Shown piece by piece: positions 18,537 to 27,309 of a stretch of 64,000 nt of DNA. This stretch comes from DATKHR01 sp035939575 (GTDB lineage Bacteria > Acidobacteriota > Vicinamibacteria > Vicinamibacterales > CAVVIG01). The stretch is taken from contig DASZFS010000049.1 of assembly GCA_035939575.1 (NCBI GenBank), forward strand, positions 1-64,000, written 5' to 3'. The stretch's first letter is position 1. Every line of letters begins with the position of its first letter. Under the pieces are notes generated by a model, which worked only from the letters and a program-made list of their open reading frames with translations, had not been told where the DNA came from and did not search any database. Position numbers and translations under genes: made by a program.

Positions 18537-20420
18537 ATGTCTCTTTTTGCACGCAGAATAGCGCCCAACGGCCGGGTTGCACACAATTTTGATCGGCCAA
18601 GTTTTTGGCCACCTGGGCAGCTTTTGACCAGACAGGCGCGCATCGTGTCGGCCACTGCCGCGCTTGCCGTCGGAACCGCCCTGGCGGTTGCGTCAGGGGC
18701 GTGCGAACAGACCCCCGTCGCGCACGCACCAGGGGTCCGATCTGAAGCTGCGCCGGCAGCCGCAGCCGGCATTCCCGCAAGAGGCGGCTCGGCGGTTGCC
18801 TCCATTCGGACCGAGCCCCGGTCGTTCAACCGCCTGGTCGCGCGGGACAGCAGCACCGACCTGGTGGCGACCCTCACCCAGGCCAAGCTCGTTCGCATTA
18901 ACAAAGTGACGCAGGAGCTCGAGCCTTGGCTTGCCCAGAGCTGGAAAACCGATGCGGACGGCCGCCACTACACCCTGGCCCTGCGCGAAGGGATCGCCTT
19001 CTCAGACGGTCACCCGTTCACCTCCGACGACGTGGTGTTCACGTTTCGCGCGTTGTACGACGCGAAAACGCAAAGCCCACTCGGTGATGCGCTGACCATT
19101 GCGGGCAAGCCAATCGAGGTCGCGGCCCTCGATCCGCACACCGTCGCGCTCACATTTCCATCCGCGTTCGCGCCCGGGCTTCGCCTCTTGAGCAACCTTC
19201 CAATTCTGCCCAGGCACAAGCTTGAAGGCGCGTTCCGCCAGGGGACGCTCGCGGCGGCGTGGGGGGTGTCGACCGCGCCCGCGGACCTCACCGGTCTCGG
19301 TCCATTCATCCTGAGCGCGTACACACCGGGTCAACGGCTGGTGTTCGATCGCAACCCGCGCTATTGGCGAACCGACGATCGCGGCACTGCGCTCCCGTAT
19401 CTCGACCGCCTGACCGTCGAGATCATCCCGGATCAGAACGCCGACCTGCTGCGGCTCCAGGCAGGGCAGCTTGATATGACGACCAGCGAGGTCGCGCCGG
19501 AATCGTACGCCGCGACCAGGCGTGCCGCGGACGCCGGAACGCTGAAGCTGTACGATCTCGGCGTCGCGCTCGTCGCCGACAGCTTCTGGATCAACCTCAA
19601 ACCTGGCACGTTCGCTGGCGACCCGCGCGCCGCGTGGCTTCAGCGGGACGAGTTCCGGCGCGCGATCTCGATGGCGGTGGACCGCAGGCTCTTCGCGGAT
19701 ACGGTGTTCTTCGGCGCGGGAGAGCCGGTCGACGGCCCGGAGACGCCCGCCAACAAGAAGTGGTACTCGCCTGACGTGCCGAAGGTGCCCCACGACCCCG
19801 ACGGAGCCAGGCGGCTGCTGGCGTCCATCGGCCTCAACGATCACGACGGCAGCGGCGGGAACGGTCTCCTGATGGACGCCGGTCAGCGGCCCGTGCAGTT
19901 CACGCTGCTCACGCAGAAAGGGCGGCCCCGGCTCGAGCGGGGCGCGTCGGTCGTCCGCGACGAGCTCCGGAAGATCGGCGTGGTCATGGACGTCGCGGCG
20001 CTGGACGGCGGCGCGGTCATCGAGCGCATCGTGTCGGGCAAGTACGACGCGGTGTACTTCAACCCTCAGGCGACGGACACGGACCCGGGGACAAACCCGG
20101 ACTTCTGGCTCAGCTCCGGTACGGCGCACCTGTGGAACATGGCGGAGGCCAAGCCCGCCACCCCCTGGGAGCAGCACATCGACGAGTTGATGGCGCGGCA
20201 GGCAGCGTCGTTCGACGAGAACGAGCGGCGGCGCATTTTCACCGATGTCCTTCGCATCTTCGGCGAGCACCAGCCGGTGCTCTACTTCGCCGCGCCCAGG
20301 CTGTTTGTCGCCGTGTCGTCCCGCATGATCCTGACGCCGGCCGTGGATCCGTGGCCCGCGCTGTGGTCGCCGGATACCATCGCGGTTGCGGTCCGCGCTC
20401 AACCGACGCCGGGACGATAG
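18537..20420 (+). CDS. ABC transporter substrate-binding protein, peptide/solute family 5
   Basis: 627 residues from the ATG at 18537; the true start may be later, since a hydrophobic signal-like stretch lies at ~38-56 and ends in SGAC, a poor lipobox. The SBP_bac_5 fold is recognised by LREGIAFSDGHPFTSDDVVFT (split here by function: lobe I entry) and by the RRAISMAVDR-type segment near 375. It should bind peptides or similar solutes in the periplasm. Its stop shares a base with the next start (TAGTG), so the permeases follow as one operon. No ATPase gene is present nearby. Confidence 0.92.
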   Translation: MSLFARRIAPNGRVAHNFDRPSFWPPGQLLTRQARIVSATAALAVGTALAVASGACEQTPVAHAPGVRSEAAPAAAAGIPARGGSAVASIRTEPRSFNRLVARDSSTDLVATLTQAKLVRINKVTQELEPWLAQSWKTDADGRHYTLALREGIAFSDGHPFTSDDVVFTFRALYDAKTQSPLGDALTIAGKPIEVAALDPHTVALTFPSAFAPGLRLLSNLPILPRHKLEGAFRQGTLAAAWGVSTAPADLTGLGPFILSAYTPGQRLVFDRNPRYWRTDDRGTALPYLDRLTVEIIPDQNADLLRLQAGQLDMTTSEVAPESYAATRRAADAGTLKLYDLGVALVADSFWINLKPGTFAGDPRAAWLQRDEFRRAISMAVDRRLFADTVFFGAGEPVDGPETPANKKWYSPDVPKVPHDPDGARRLLASIGLNDHDGSGGNGLLMDAGQRPVQFTLLTQKGRPRLERGASVVRDELRKIGVVMDVAALDGGAVIERIVSGKYDAVYFNPQATDTDPGTNPDFWLSSGTAHLWNMAEAKPATPWEQHIDELMARQAASFDENERRRIFTDVLRIFGEHQPVLYFAAPRLFVAVSSRMILTPAVDPWPALWSPDTIAVAVRAQPTPGR

Positions 20421-21400
20421 TGGCGCGCTACGTCGTCCGGCGGCTCGCGTTCGCGCTGTTCCTGGTCTTCGCCGTATCGTCGGCCTCCCTCGTTCTTGCC
20501 CGTCTCGCGCCAGGTGACTACGCGGCGACGTCGCTTGGCTTCGAGGCGAGGCGGGAGACCGTTGACGAGATGCGCGAGCGGCTGGGACTCAACAAGCCGC
20601 TGATCGCCCAGTACCGCGACTGGCTTGCCGCCGCCCTGCGCTTCGACTTCGGACGGTCGCTGCAATACGATCGTCCTGTCCGCGATTTGATTCCCGAGCG
20701 CGCTGCCAACACGGCGCTCCTGTCCATCAGCGCCATTCTCCTCGCCACCCTCGTCGGCCTTCCGCTCGGCGTCGTCGCCGGCAGCCGCCGGAGCGGTCTG
20801 CTGCCAGGCGCGATTCGCGCGGCCTCGCTGGTGCTGCTGTCGACGCCGCCGCTGCTCACGTCACTGTTCCTTGTCTTCCTGGCCGCGCGGACCGGTTGGT
20901 TTCCCATCGCCGGCATGCGGTCGGCCGTCGTGCCGCCGGGAGGCGCCCTGGTCGATCTTCTGCATCATCTCGTCGTGCCTGCGGCGGCCATCGGCCTTCC
21001 GCTCGCGGCCATGCTCGAGCGGCTGGAAGCGCAGGCCATGACCGAAGCGGTCGCGGAGCCGTTCGTCCTGGCGGCGTTCGCGCGCGGTGTGCCGACGGCC
21101 CGCGTGATCTGGCGCGACGCGCTGAAAGCGTCGCTGCGGCCGGTCGCGTCGGTGTACGGCCTCATCATCGGCACGCTGTTCAGCGGATCGTTCGCGGTCG
21201 AGGTCATCACGGCCTGGCCCGGGCTTGGCAGCCTGATGCTCGACGCTCTGCGCACGCGCGATGTGTACCTGGTCGCCGGATGCGCCGGCGCTGGCGCGGT
21301 GTTTCTCGCTGCCGGGACGCTGCTGTCGGACCTGGCCCTGGCGCTGGTGGATCCCCGGGCAAGGGAGTCGCGGGAGTCGCGGGAAACGAGGGAGGCGTGA
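20420..21400 (+). CDS. ABC transporter permease, OppB/DppB-like
   Basis: 326 residues from the GTG at 20420, which shares one base with the preceding TAG. The N-terminus MARYVVRRLAFALFLVF and the LARLAPGDYA segment are typical of DppB-type permeases. The cytoplasmic EAA-like loop is around AFARGVPTARVIWRDALKAS. About six membrane helices are visible. The C-terminal tail is a run of RES/RET units encoded by a 9-bp DNA repeat, which leads straight into the GTG start of the next gene. Confidence 0.93.
   Translation: MARYVVRRLAFALFLVFAVSSASLVLARLAPGDYAATSLGFEARRETVDEMRERLGLNKPLIAQYRDWLAAALRFDFGRSLQYDRPVRDLIPERAANTALLSISAILLATLVGLPLGVVAGSRRSGLLPGAIRAASLVLLSTPPLLTSLFLVFLAARTGWFPIAGMRSAVVPPGGALVDLLHHLVVPAAAIGLPLAAMLERLEAQAMTEAVAEPFVLAAFARGVPTARVIWRDALKASLRPVASVYGLIIGTLFSGSFAVEVITAWPGLGSLMLDALRTRDVYLVAGCAGAGAVFLAAGTLLSDLALALVDPRARESRESRETREA
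21363..21398 (+). repeat. 9-bp repeat (GGGAGTCGC-like), four units
   Basis: Two perfect and two degenerate 9-base units encode the RESRESRETREA tail of the OppB-like permease and contain the start codon of the OppC-like gene. The core GGGAGTC also occurs in the repeats at 29413-29437. Confidence 0.85.
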
Positions 21401-22398
21401 CCGTTCGCGCGGCGCGCGGCGTTCATCCGTTGGGGGGCGCGATCGTCCTGGTAACCGCCCTGGCCGCGATCCTCGCGCCGCTTGTCGGGCCGCACGCGCC
21501 CGACGATCACTTTTCGAGGTGGCTCAATGCGCCTCCAACCCTGCCGCACATCCGCGACTCGGCGGGGACCTGGCAGCGCCCGTTCATCTATCGCTGGCGG
21601 CTGGTCGACCAGCTCGAACAGCGCTACGAGGAAGACCGCTCGCGCCCTGTGCCGCTCGCGTGGTTTGCGCGAGGCCGCCTGGTCTCCTCCGCGGACGAGG
21701 CGACGGCGCCATTGATGCTGCTGGGCACCGACAGTTTCGGCCGCGACGTATTCACGCGGCTGCTCTTCGGCGCGCGAGCATCGCTTGGCGTCGCCCTGAC
21801 CGCGGCAATCGGCGCGATGCTGATCGGCGCGCTGATCGGCGGTGTTGCCGGCGTCACCGGCGGTGGGGTCGACGACCTGCTCATGCGCGGCGCCGATTTC
21901 GTCATGGTTCTGCCGGCGATGTACGTCGCCCTCGCTCTGCGGTCGGTCCTGCCGCTCGTGCTGCCGTCTCGAACTGTGTTCATCCTCCTGACCGGCATCT
22001 TCGCGACCGTCGGGGCGCCGTTCGTCGCGCGCGGCGTCCGCGCGATCGTGCGCAGCGAGCGGCGGCTCGACTATGCGCTCGCGGCCGAAGCGTTGGGCGC
22101 CAGCCGCGCACGGCTGCTCGTGCGTCACCTGCTGCCCGCGGCCCGTGGTTTCATCGGCGTCGAGATCACGATGCTCGTGCCGGCTTTCGTGGTGGCCGAA
22201 GCGACGCTGTCGTACGTCGGCCTCGGCTTTCCCGACCCGGTCGCCAGCTGGGGCACCATGCTTCACGACGCGGCGAACGTCAGGGTGTTCGTCGACTTTC
22301 CGTGGCTGCTCAGTCCCGCGCTCGCCATGTTCGCAGTGGTCCTCGGTCTGAACCTCGCCCTGCAGGGACGCCGGACCGGCGTAGAATCAATTCGATGA
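21397..22398 (+). CDS. ABC transporter permease, OppC/DppC-like
   Basis: 333 residues from the GTG at 21397, overlapping the upstream stop (GTGA). After the first helix there is a ~75-residue extracytoplasmic insertion, then the DSFGRDVFTRLLFGARASL signature that opens the permease domain in DppC proteins. The EAA loop is AAEALGASRARLLVRHLLP. Its last codons overlap the ATG of the aldolase gene, so the four genes from 18537 onward are probably translationally coupled. Confidence 0.93.
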   Translation: MTVRAARGVHPLGGAIVLVTALAAILAPLVGPHAPDDHFSRWLNAPPTLPHIRDSAGTWQRPFIYRWRLVDQLEQRYEEDRSRPVPLAWFARGRLVSSADEATAPLMLLGTDSFGRDVFTRLLFGARASLGVALTAAIGAMLIGALIGGVAGVTGGGVDDLLMRGADFVMVLPAMYVALALRSVLPLVLPSRTVFILLTGIFATVGAPFVARGVRAIVRSERRLDYALAAEALGASRARLLVRHLLPAARGFIGVEITMLVPAFVVAEATLSYVGLGFPDPVASWGTMLHDAANVRVFVDFPWLLSPALAMFAVVLGLNLALQGRRTGVESIR

Positions 22399-23285
22399 AT
22401 CTCACAGGCGTCATTGCCCCCGTTCCAACCCCGTTCGACGATCAGGATCGCGTGGACACGCGCCGGCTGAGCGCGGCGCTGACAAAATGGGCCACTCGAC
22501 CGTTGACGGGTTTCGTCGTGCTCGGCTCGAACGGGGAGGCCGTGCTCATCGACGATGTCGACGCCGATCGGGTCATCGTCGCTGCGCGCGAAGCGGTGCC
22601 GCGGGATCGCGTCTTCATTGTCGGCACCGGGCGCGAGTCCACGCAGGGGACCGTCCGCGCGTCGAAGCGCGCGGCCGAGCACGGCGCTGACGCTGTGCTG
22701 GTGCGCACGCCGGGGTTCTTCAAGAACCAGATGACCGTCGAGGCGTTCGTCCGTCACTACAGAGCGGTTGCCGACGCGTCGCCGGTGCCTGTGCTCCTGT
22801 ACAATTTCACCGCGCTCACGGGCGTGAACCTGACACCGGCCGCCGTATCGCAACTCTCCACGCATCCCAACATCCGCGGCATGAAGGAATCGGGCGGCGA
22901 CGTCGCCCAGATTGCGGATCTGGTCAACGGCTCGCCGAAAACGTTCAGCGTGCTGGCGGGGACCACCGCGACGTTCTACGCGGCGCTGATGGTCGGTGCC
23001 GTCGGCGGCATTCTCGCCGTTGCGTGCGCCGTGCCCGATGCGTGCGTGCGACTGTTCGCGTTGACGCGTGCGGGTCGTCACGATGAGGCTCTCGCTCTCC
23101 AGCGGCAGCTGCTTCCGCTGGCGCGTCTGCTCGGCCCGGCTTACGGCGTCCCTGGCCTGAAGGCCGCGCTCAACCTGCTTGGATACGACGTCGGCTCACC
23201 GCGTCCCCCGCTGTCGCCATTGGCCGATACCGGCGTTGCGGCCATCCGCGGCGCGCTCGCGCAGCTCGAGGAAATTCCTGCATGA
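22395..23285 (+). CDS. DapA-superfamily aldolase, closest in motifs to 4-hydroxy-2-oxoglutarate aldolase
   Basis: 296 residues from the ATG at 22395 (overlap ATGA with the permease). This is a class I pyruvate-type lyase of the DHDPS/NAL superfamily. The Schiff-base lysine is in IRGMKESGGD and the catalytic Tyr in VPVLLYNFTALTG. The substrate loop reads GSNGEA in place of DapA's GTTGE, and the segments QLSTHPNIRGMKESGGD and GAVGGILA resemble mammalian HOGA1, which splits 4-hydroxy-2-oxoglutarate to pyruvate and glyoxylate. A role in hydroxyproline breakdown would suit a peptide-import operon, but this is inference; DHDPS or NAL-like activity is the alternative. Confidence 0.85.
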   Translation: MNLTGVIAPVPTPFDDQDRVDTRRLSAALTKWATRPLTGFVVLGSNGEAVLIDDVDADRVIVAAREAVPRDRVFIVGTGRESTQGTVRASKRAAEHGADAVLVRTPGFFKNQMTVEAFVRHYRAVADASPVPVLLYNFTALTGVNLTPAAVSQLSTHPNIRGMKESGGDVAQIADLVNGSPKTFSVLAGTTATFYAALMVGAVGGILAVACAVPDACVRLFALTRAGRHDEALALQRQLLPLARLLGPAYGVPGLKAALNLLGYDVGSPRPPLSPLADTGVAAIRGALAQLEEIPA

Positions 23286-23292
23286 GCGCACG

Positions 23293-24054
23293 GTGAAGGC
23301 GGTCGTTCTTCACGTGCTCGCCGCCATTCCGGCGGTTGCGTTCGCGCTGCTTGCCTACGTCTGGCTCACGCTTCCCGACGTCCGCCCGCTCAAGACCCAG
23401 AATCCGCCGAGCACCGCGTTCATGGAGCTGCGCGCGCGGGAAGCCCGGGCGCGAGGGCTGGCGCCGCGCCGCGCTCAGCGCTGGGTCTCCTACGCACGCA
23501 TTTCTCCCGAGCTGAAGCGCGCCGTTCTGGTGGCCGAGGACGATGCGTTCTGGCAGCACGAAGGCATTGACCTCGAGCAGCTGCAGGAGTCGCTGGAAGC
23601 CGACTGGGCGCGCGGCCGATTCGTGCGTGGCGGCAGCACCATCACGCAGCAGCTGGCCAAGAACCTCTATCTGTCGCCGTCGAAGGACCCGCTTCGAAAG
23701 ATACGGGAGCTGATCATCGCGCGGCGGCTCGAGGCAGAGCTGAAGAAGGCGCGCATCCTGGAGGTGTACTTGAACGTGATTGAGTGGGGCGACGGCATCT
23801 ACGGCGTGGAAGCCGCGTCCCGGGCGTATTTCGGCACGCCGGCGGCCGAGCTCGGGCCGAGCGAGTCGGCGCTGCTGGCCGCAGCGATCGTCAACCCGCG
23901 GCTCTTGAATCCGGGGAAGCCCACGCCCCGACTGCTGCGCCGGCAGCAGCTCATCCTGCGGCGGATGGGCGCTGTTACGCCGCCAGTGCTCGATACGCTC
24001 GAGCTGCCACCGTCAGCGCCGAGGGATGAGGCGGCAGCTCAACTTGAACGTTAA
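23293..24054 (+). CDS. mtgA: Monofunctional biosynthetic peptidoglycan transglycosylase (GT51)
   Basis: 253 residues from the GTG at 23293, 7 bases after the aldolase stop; the ATG at 23282 is out of frame and stops after four codons. One N-terminal membrane anchor (about 5-27) is followed by the GT51 domain. Catalytic motifs are present: EDDAFWQHEGID (general base Glu), GGSTITQQLAKNLYL, RKIRELIIA and the VYLNVIEWGDGIYG segment. It polymerises lipid II into glycan strands at the inner membrane. Length matches the family. Confidence 0.93.
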   Translation: MKAVVLHVLAAIPAVAFALLAYVWLTLPDVRPLKTQNPPSTAFMELRAREARARGLAPRRAQRWVSYARISPELKRAVLVAEDDAFWQHEGIDLEQLQESLEADWARGRFVRGGSTITQQLAKNLYLSPSKDPLRKIRELIIARRLEAELKKARILEVYLNVIEWGDGIYGVEAASRAYFGTPAAELGPSESALLAAAIVNPRLLNPGKPTPRLLRRQQLILRRMGAVTPPVLDTLELPPSAPRDEAAAQLER

Positions 24055-24077
24055 CAACACATTACAGCCAGTTCAGC

Positions 24078-24107
24078 TTGACACTCCCTCCAGGGCGACG
24101 CTATAGT
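24078..24107 (+). promoter_or_regulatory. Sigma-70-type promoter: TTGACA, 18-bp spacer, TATAGT
   Basis: The -35 TTGACA is perfect (24078-24083) and the -10 TATAGT (24102-24107) matches five of six positions. It sits between mtgA and the metallopeptidase gene and places transcription start about 20 bases before the TTG start codon at 24134. Confidence 0.7.
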
Positions 24108-24133
24108 GCCTGGCGGCTCCCCCACGGGCACAA

Positions 24134-24958
24134 TTGATTAACTACACCGAGCGCCTCACGCTGCTGATGCAGGATATCGTCATGCGTGTGCCGACGTTGT
24201 CGTTCATCGACGTCGCCGATGTCCTTGTCTTTGCGCGCGGCGGTCGATCGAATGCAGAGGGCGCGTTTGCCACGTGCCACTGCCTGACGCTTCCGGCGAG
24301 CGACCCTGGCTACTATTTCTGGCGGGATCGAAGCACCGGGGCGATCACGCGCCGATCGGAGTGGTTCGTCACGAAGTCTCCCCAGGTGACGATCGGATCG
24401 CGGCCGATCAAGTACATGATCTCGTTTTCCGTGCCTCGCTTCTGCGATCAGTCACTCGACCGATCGCGTAAGGAGCGATTCTATCCGGGCGCCGACCCCT
24501 GGATCGCGAAGCTCGATACGGTCGTGCACGAGCTTTATCACATTGATCCGCGATCGGCCGGCATCCGCCGAATCGAGCGGGAAGACGGTACGTACTCCGC
24601 CAACTGTCACGGCCACCAGTTCTTCGAGCAGGTCGCCGGGATGGTCCACACATATCTCGACAACAAGCCGTCGCCGGAGGCGATTGACTTCCTCCGCGAA
24701 GACTTTGCTGCGCTCGAAGCGTCGCACGGAGGCGTGGTCGCGACCACGTTCCGCACGTTCCCGTCGTTCCCTCAGCGGTACATCGAGCGGTGGAGTCAGC
24801 AGCTGCCATGTGAGGCTGACGTTCACGGCGTGCGCGTGGAGTCACTGCGCCCGCCGCGGCAGCCGACGCGCTACACCGAGGACGACCTGCACGTCCGCCA
24901 GTTCACGAAGACCACCTCGCGCAGGCTGATCCGAAAAGGCGCGTTCAGGGCCGCATAG
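24134..24958 (+). CDS. Putative zinc metallopeptidase (HELYH motif), function unknown
   Basis: 274 residues from a TTG at 24134, supported by the promoter just upstream; an ATG at 24182 is the alternative. A gluzincin-type HExxH is seen in DTVVHELYHIDPRSAG near residue 138, with a downstream His-rich segment NCHGHQFFEQVAGMVH that may provide the third ligand. Two cysteines lie in ATCHCLTLP. There is no signal peptide, so it is likely cytoplasmic. It resembles uncharacterised bacterial and phage-type metallopeptidases; the substrate is unknown. Its 3' end overlaps the convergent NlpC gene by 14 bases. Confidence 0.65.
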   Translation: MINYTERLTLLMQDIVMRVPTLSFIDVADVLVFARGGRSNAEGAFATCHCLTLPASDPGYYFWRDRSTGAITRRSEWFVTKSPQVTIGSRPIKYMISFSVPRFCDQSLDRSRKERFYPGADPWIAKLDTVVHELYHIDPRSAGIRRIEREDGTYSANCHGHQFFEQVAGMVHTYLDNKPSPEAIDFLREDFAALEASHGGVVATTFRTFPSFPQRYIERWSQQLPCEADVHGVRVESLRPPRQPTRYTEDDLHVRQFTKTTSRRLIRKGAFRAA

Positions 24959-25508
24959 TCCGCGCGCCGAGGTATCGCTGCGACCAGTACGCCGCGCTCA
25001 GGCGTTCTACGCGGACCACGCCCGTCGAGCTCGGCGCGTGGATGAACTCGTCACCGCCCACAGCGATCGCGACGTGAGAGGCACCTGCCTCGGTCGTCGT
25101 GAAGAACACGAGGTCACCGGGGGCGAGCTCGCGCGGGTCGACTGGCCGCCCCTGGCGATACTGCTCGCGCACTTCACGTGAGAGCGCGACGCCATACTGC
25201 GCGAAGACGTACTGCGTGAACCCGCTGCAGTCAAAGCCGCTTGGATCGGCGCCGCCGTTCCGGTAGGGGACGCCGCGAAGGGCCAGCGCGGTGCCGACGA
25301 GTGCGTAACCGTCAACCCCGCCGGAGATGTCCGGCGCGGTTGTGCCGTCTGAAGGAGTCGCCGAGGGCGTCGAAGTCCCCACGTGCTGCGGCGGCGGCGC
25401 CTCCGACCCACCGATCGCCGGTGCACCGGGGAACGGTCTGGGGACAGCGCCGGTTGAAGCGCACGCCGAGCTCAGGAGGGCAATCGTGAACCAACTCCAC
25501 TTCATCAA
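24945..25508 (-). CDS. NlpC/P60 family cell-wall peptidase, probable lipoprotein
   Basis: 187 residues. The N-terminus has a short hydrophobic stretch ending in SSAC, consistent with a lipoprotein. A Pro/Thr-rich linker reaches residue ~65, then the NlpC/P60 domain. The catalytic Cys is in GFDCSGFTQYVF, His in ASHVAIAVG and the third polar residue near FIHAPSS. It should cleave peptide cross-links or stems in peptidoglycan. The start is preceded by an 8-bp repeat with Shine-Dalgarno-like GAGG in each unit. Confidence 0.92.
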   Translation of the reverse strand: MMKWSWFTIALLSSACASTGAVPRPFPGAPAIGGSEAPPPQHVGTSTPSATPSDGTTAPDISGGVDGYALVGTALALRGVPYRNGGADPSGFDCSGFTQYVFAQYGVALSREVREQYRQGRPVDPRELAPGDLVFFTTTEAGASHVAIAVGGDEFIHAPSSTGVVRVERLSAAYWSQRYLGARTMRP

Positions 25509-25511
25509 ATC

Positions 25512-25551
25512 CAGATCCTCAAATCCTCAGATCCTCCGATCCTCAGATCTC
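25512..25551 (-). repeat. Five-copy octamer repeat in the nlpC leader
   Basis: Five units of an 8-base repeat (CAGATCCT with small variation) end three bases before the nlpC start. On the coding strand each reads GAGGATC-like, so a ribosome-binding-like GAGG recurs every eight bases immediately upstream of the start codon. Confidence 0.85.
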
Positions 25552-25631
25552 GGTTGTGATATCGGACTGACGATTACGGTACCACAGGCCCTAACCGTCA
25601 ATGTTTTCAAAGAGTTTGCGGGCAGCGTGTC

Positions 25632-25660
25632 TTGACACCTCGACTGGCGTAGTGCAAGAT
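25632..25660 (+). promoter_or_regulatory. Possible promoter of the HNH gene: TTGACA, 17-bp spacer, CAAGAT
   Basis: The -35 box is perfect and the spacing is ideal, but the -10 matches only three of six positions. It lies 39 bases before the HNH start. Confidence 0.4.
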
Positions 25661-25698
25661 TTTCACATAAGCCACGGGGAAGGGACCCCGGACCAGGA

Positions 25699-26232
25699 AT
25701 GAACCAGACGCTTCTTCTCAACGCGTCGTACGAGCCCCTGAAGATCGTTCACTGGCAGAAAGCGATCACGCTCCTATGCCAGGGTAAGGTCGAAGTCATC
25801 CGGGAGTACGACCGTGAGATCCGCGCTGTATCGTTCAGCTTCAAGCTGCCGTCTGTCATCCGTCTTCTCCGGTACATCAAGATCAAGCGGCGGTTTGACT
25901 ATGTCCCCTTCTCGCGCGCGAACATCTACGCGCGGGACGATCATACCTGTCAATATTGCGGCGACGCGTTCGCGACCGCGGATCTCACGTTCGATCACGT
26001 GCTGCCGGTCGCGCAAGGCGGCCGGAAGGACTGGGGCAACATCGTCACGTGCTGCGTGACCTGCAATCGCAAGAAAGGTGGGCGCACGCCGGCTGAAGCC
26101 GGCATGCATCTGTTGCGGATGCCGAAGCGCCCCGATTCGGCGCCGGCCATCCGCATCACGGTCGGCCTCAGGCAGGCCCCGGAAAGCTGGCGCGATTACC
26201 TGTACTGGAACGTCGAGCTGGATGACACCTAG
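25699..26232 (+). CDS. HNH endonuclease
   Basis: 177 residues. The HNH core is complete: CQYCG, the metal-binding FDHVLPVAQGG, and CVTCNRKKGGRTP, so two CxxC pairs bind structural zinc. The N-terminus (NQTLLLNASYEPL) belongs to a chromosomal HNH group common in soil bacteria that is usually not part of a restriction or phage unit. No methylase or mobile element is adjacent. It cuts DNA by family; the biological role is unknown. Confidence 0.92.
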   Translation: MNQTLLLNASYEPLKIVHWQKAITLLCQGKVEVIREYDREIRAVSFSFKLPSVIRLLRYIKIKRRFDYVPFSRANIYARDDHTCQYCGDAFATADLTFDHVLPVAQGGRKDWGNIVTCCVTCNRKKGGRTPAEAGMHLLRMPKRPDSAPAIRITVGLRQAPESWRDYLYWNVELDDT

Positions 26233-26275
26233 GCGGCGGCGCTACCTGCCTCGATTACCCTCAGTTTCCTGACCG

Positions 26276-27283
26276 ATGCCCGCCCGCGTTTCCGCCGTTC
26301 ATCCGTTGCTGGCCATTGAAGGCGGCCGCGTCGCCATCGATGGCGCCGATTTCCCCGTTGGCGGACCAGAGCTTCCGGAGGTCCGCATCGGGGACGTCCC
26401 GGCCCGCGTGGTCTTCGCGTCGGCCGAACGGCTGGTGGCCATCCTCCCGCCCGGCCTGGACGGCGGTCGGATGCCGATCCGCATCGCCGGCGTCTCCGGG
26501 GTCACCGCGTTCGTCGGCGTCGCGGCGCCGTTTGCCACGGGGCTCCATCAGGTGGACAACCCGGTCTTCGATCGCGAAGGCAACCTCTACGTCACCTACA
26601 GCGGGACGCGCGGGCAGCAAGTGCCAGTCTCGATCTTCCGGGTCCGCCCAAACGGCACACGCGAGACGTTTTCCTCCGGGATCGTCAACCCGACGTCAAT
26701 GGCGGTCGACTCGGACGGCCGTCTTTACGTCTCGAGCCGCTTCGAGGGCGTCGTCTATCGCGTCGTAGCGGACGGCTCGACAGAGCCCTTTGCGACCGAT
26801 CTGGGCGTTGCCTGCGGCCTCGCGTTCGCGCCCGACGCCGCGGGTGGAACCCTGTTCGTCGGTGACCGGTCGGGCACGATCTTCAAGGTCGACCGTGCGG
26901 GGCGCGCGACGACGTTCGCTTCGCTGCCGGCGAGCGTTGCGGCATTTCACCTGGCGTACGGACCGCCGGGTCCGGATGCCGCGCTCTACGTGACCGGCCC
27001 TACGCTGTCTTCTTATGACGCGCTCTATCGCATCGACGCCGAGGGCCTGGTGACGAAGATTCACGAGGGCTTCGGCCGTCCGCAGGGTCTCGTCTTCGAC
27101 AACCGCGGCGCACTCCATGTGGTCGAAGCGCTCGCGGGAAGGAGCGGGCTGTATCGCGTCCGGCCTGACTGTCAACCCGAGCTCGTGCTCGCGGGGCCCG
27201 GCCTCGTCGGTGTTGCGTTCGCTCCTGACGGCGCGCTGGTCGTGACGTCGAACGACACTGCCTATCGGCTGGCACCTCACTAG
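26276..27283 (+). CDS. IPT/TIG-like domain plus SMP-30/NHL beta-propeller protein
   Basis: 335 residues. The first ~85 resemble an IPT/TIG immunoglobulin-like domain (IDGADFPVGGPELPEVRIG). The rest is a six-bladed propeller of the NHL/gluconolactonase type, with blade signatures such as NPVFDREGNLYVTYSG, MAVDSDGRLYVSS and GLVFDNRGALHVVEA. No signal peptide is visible. The catalytic metal site of gluconolactonases is not obvious, so a binding role is as likely as an enzymatic one. The amino-acid permease follows 26 bases later. Confidence 0.75.
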   Translation: MPARVSAVHPLLAIEGGRVAIDGADFPVGGPELPEVRIGDVPARVVFASAERLVAILPPGLDGGRMPIRIAGVSGVTAFVGVAAPFATGLHQVDNPVFDREGNLYVTYSGTRGQQVPVSIFRVRPNGTRETFSSGIVNPTSMAVDSDGRLYVSSRFEGVVYRVVADGSTEPFATDLGVACGLAFAPDAAGGTLFVGDRSGTIFKVDRAGRATTFASLPASVAAFHLAYGPPGPDAALYVTGPTLSSYDALYRIDAEGLVTKIHEGFGRPQGLVFDNRGALHVVEALAGRSGLYRVRPDCQPELVLAGPGLVGVAFAPDGALVVTSNDTAYRLAPH

Positions 27284-27309
27284 TTGCTGGCTACCTGTAC
27301 AATTCGCCG

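Noticed and set aside
19002..22266. Two long minus-strand frames (466 and 433 codons)
   Set aside because: Both are antisense to the well-supported ABC transporter genes and consist of Arg/Asp/Glu/His-rich text without domains.
24134..24958. SprT-like or M48 peptidase assignment
   Set aside because: Only HELYH is shared; the remaining motifs do not match those families well, so it is left as a putative metallopeptidase.
25512..25551. Possible CRISPR or binding-site array
   Set aside because: Eight-base direct repeats with no spacers; reported as a leader repeat.
25699..26232. HNH nuclease as part of a restriction or intron system
   Set aside because: No methylase, specificity or intron feature nearby; this HNH type is usually a lone chromosomal gene.
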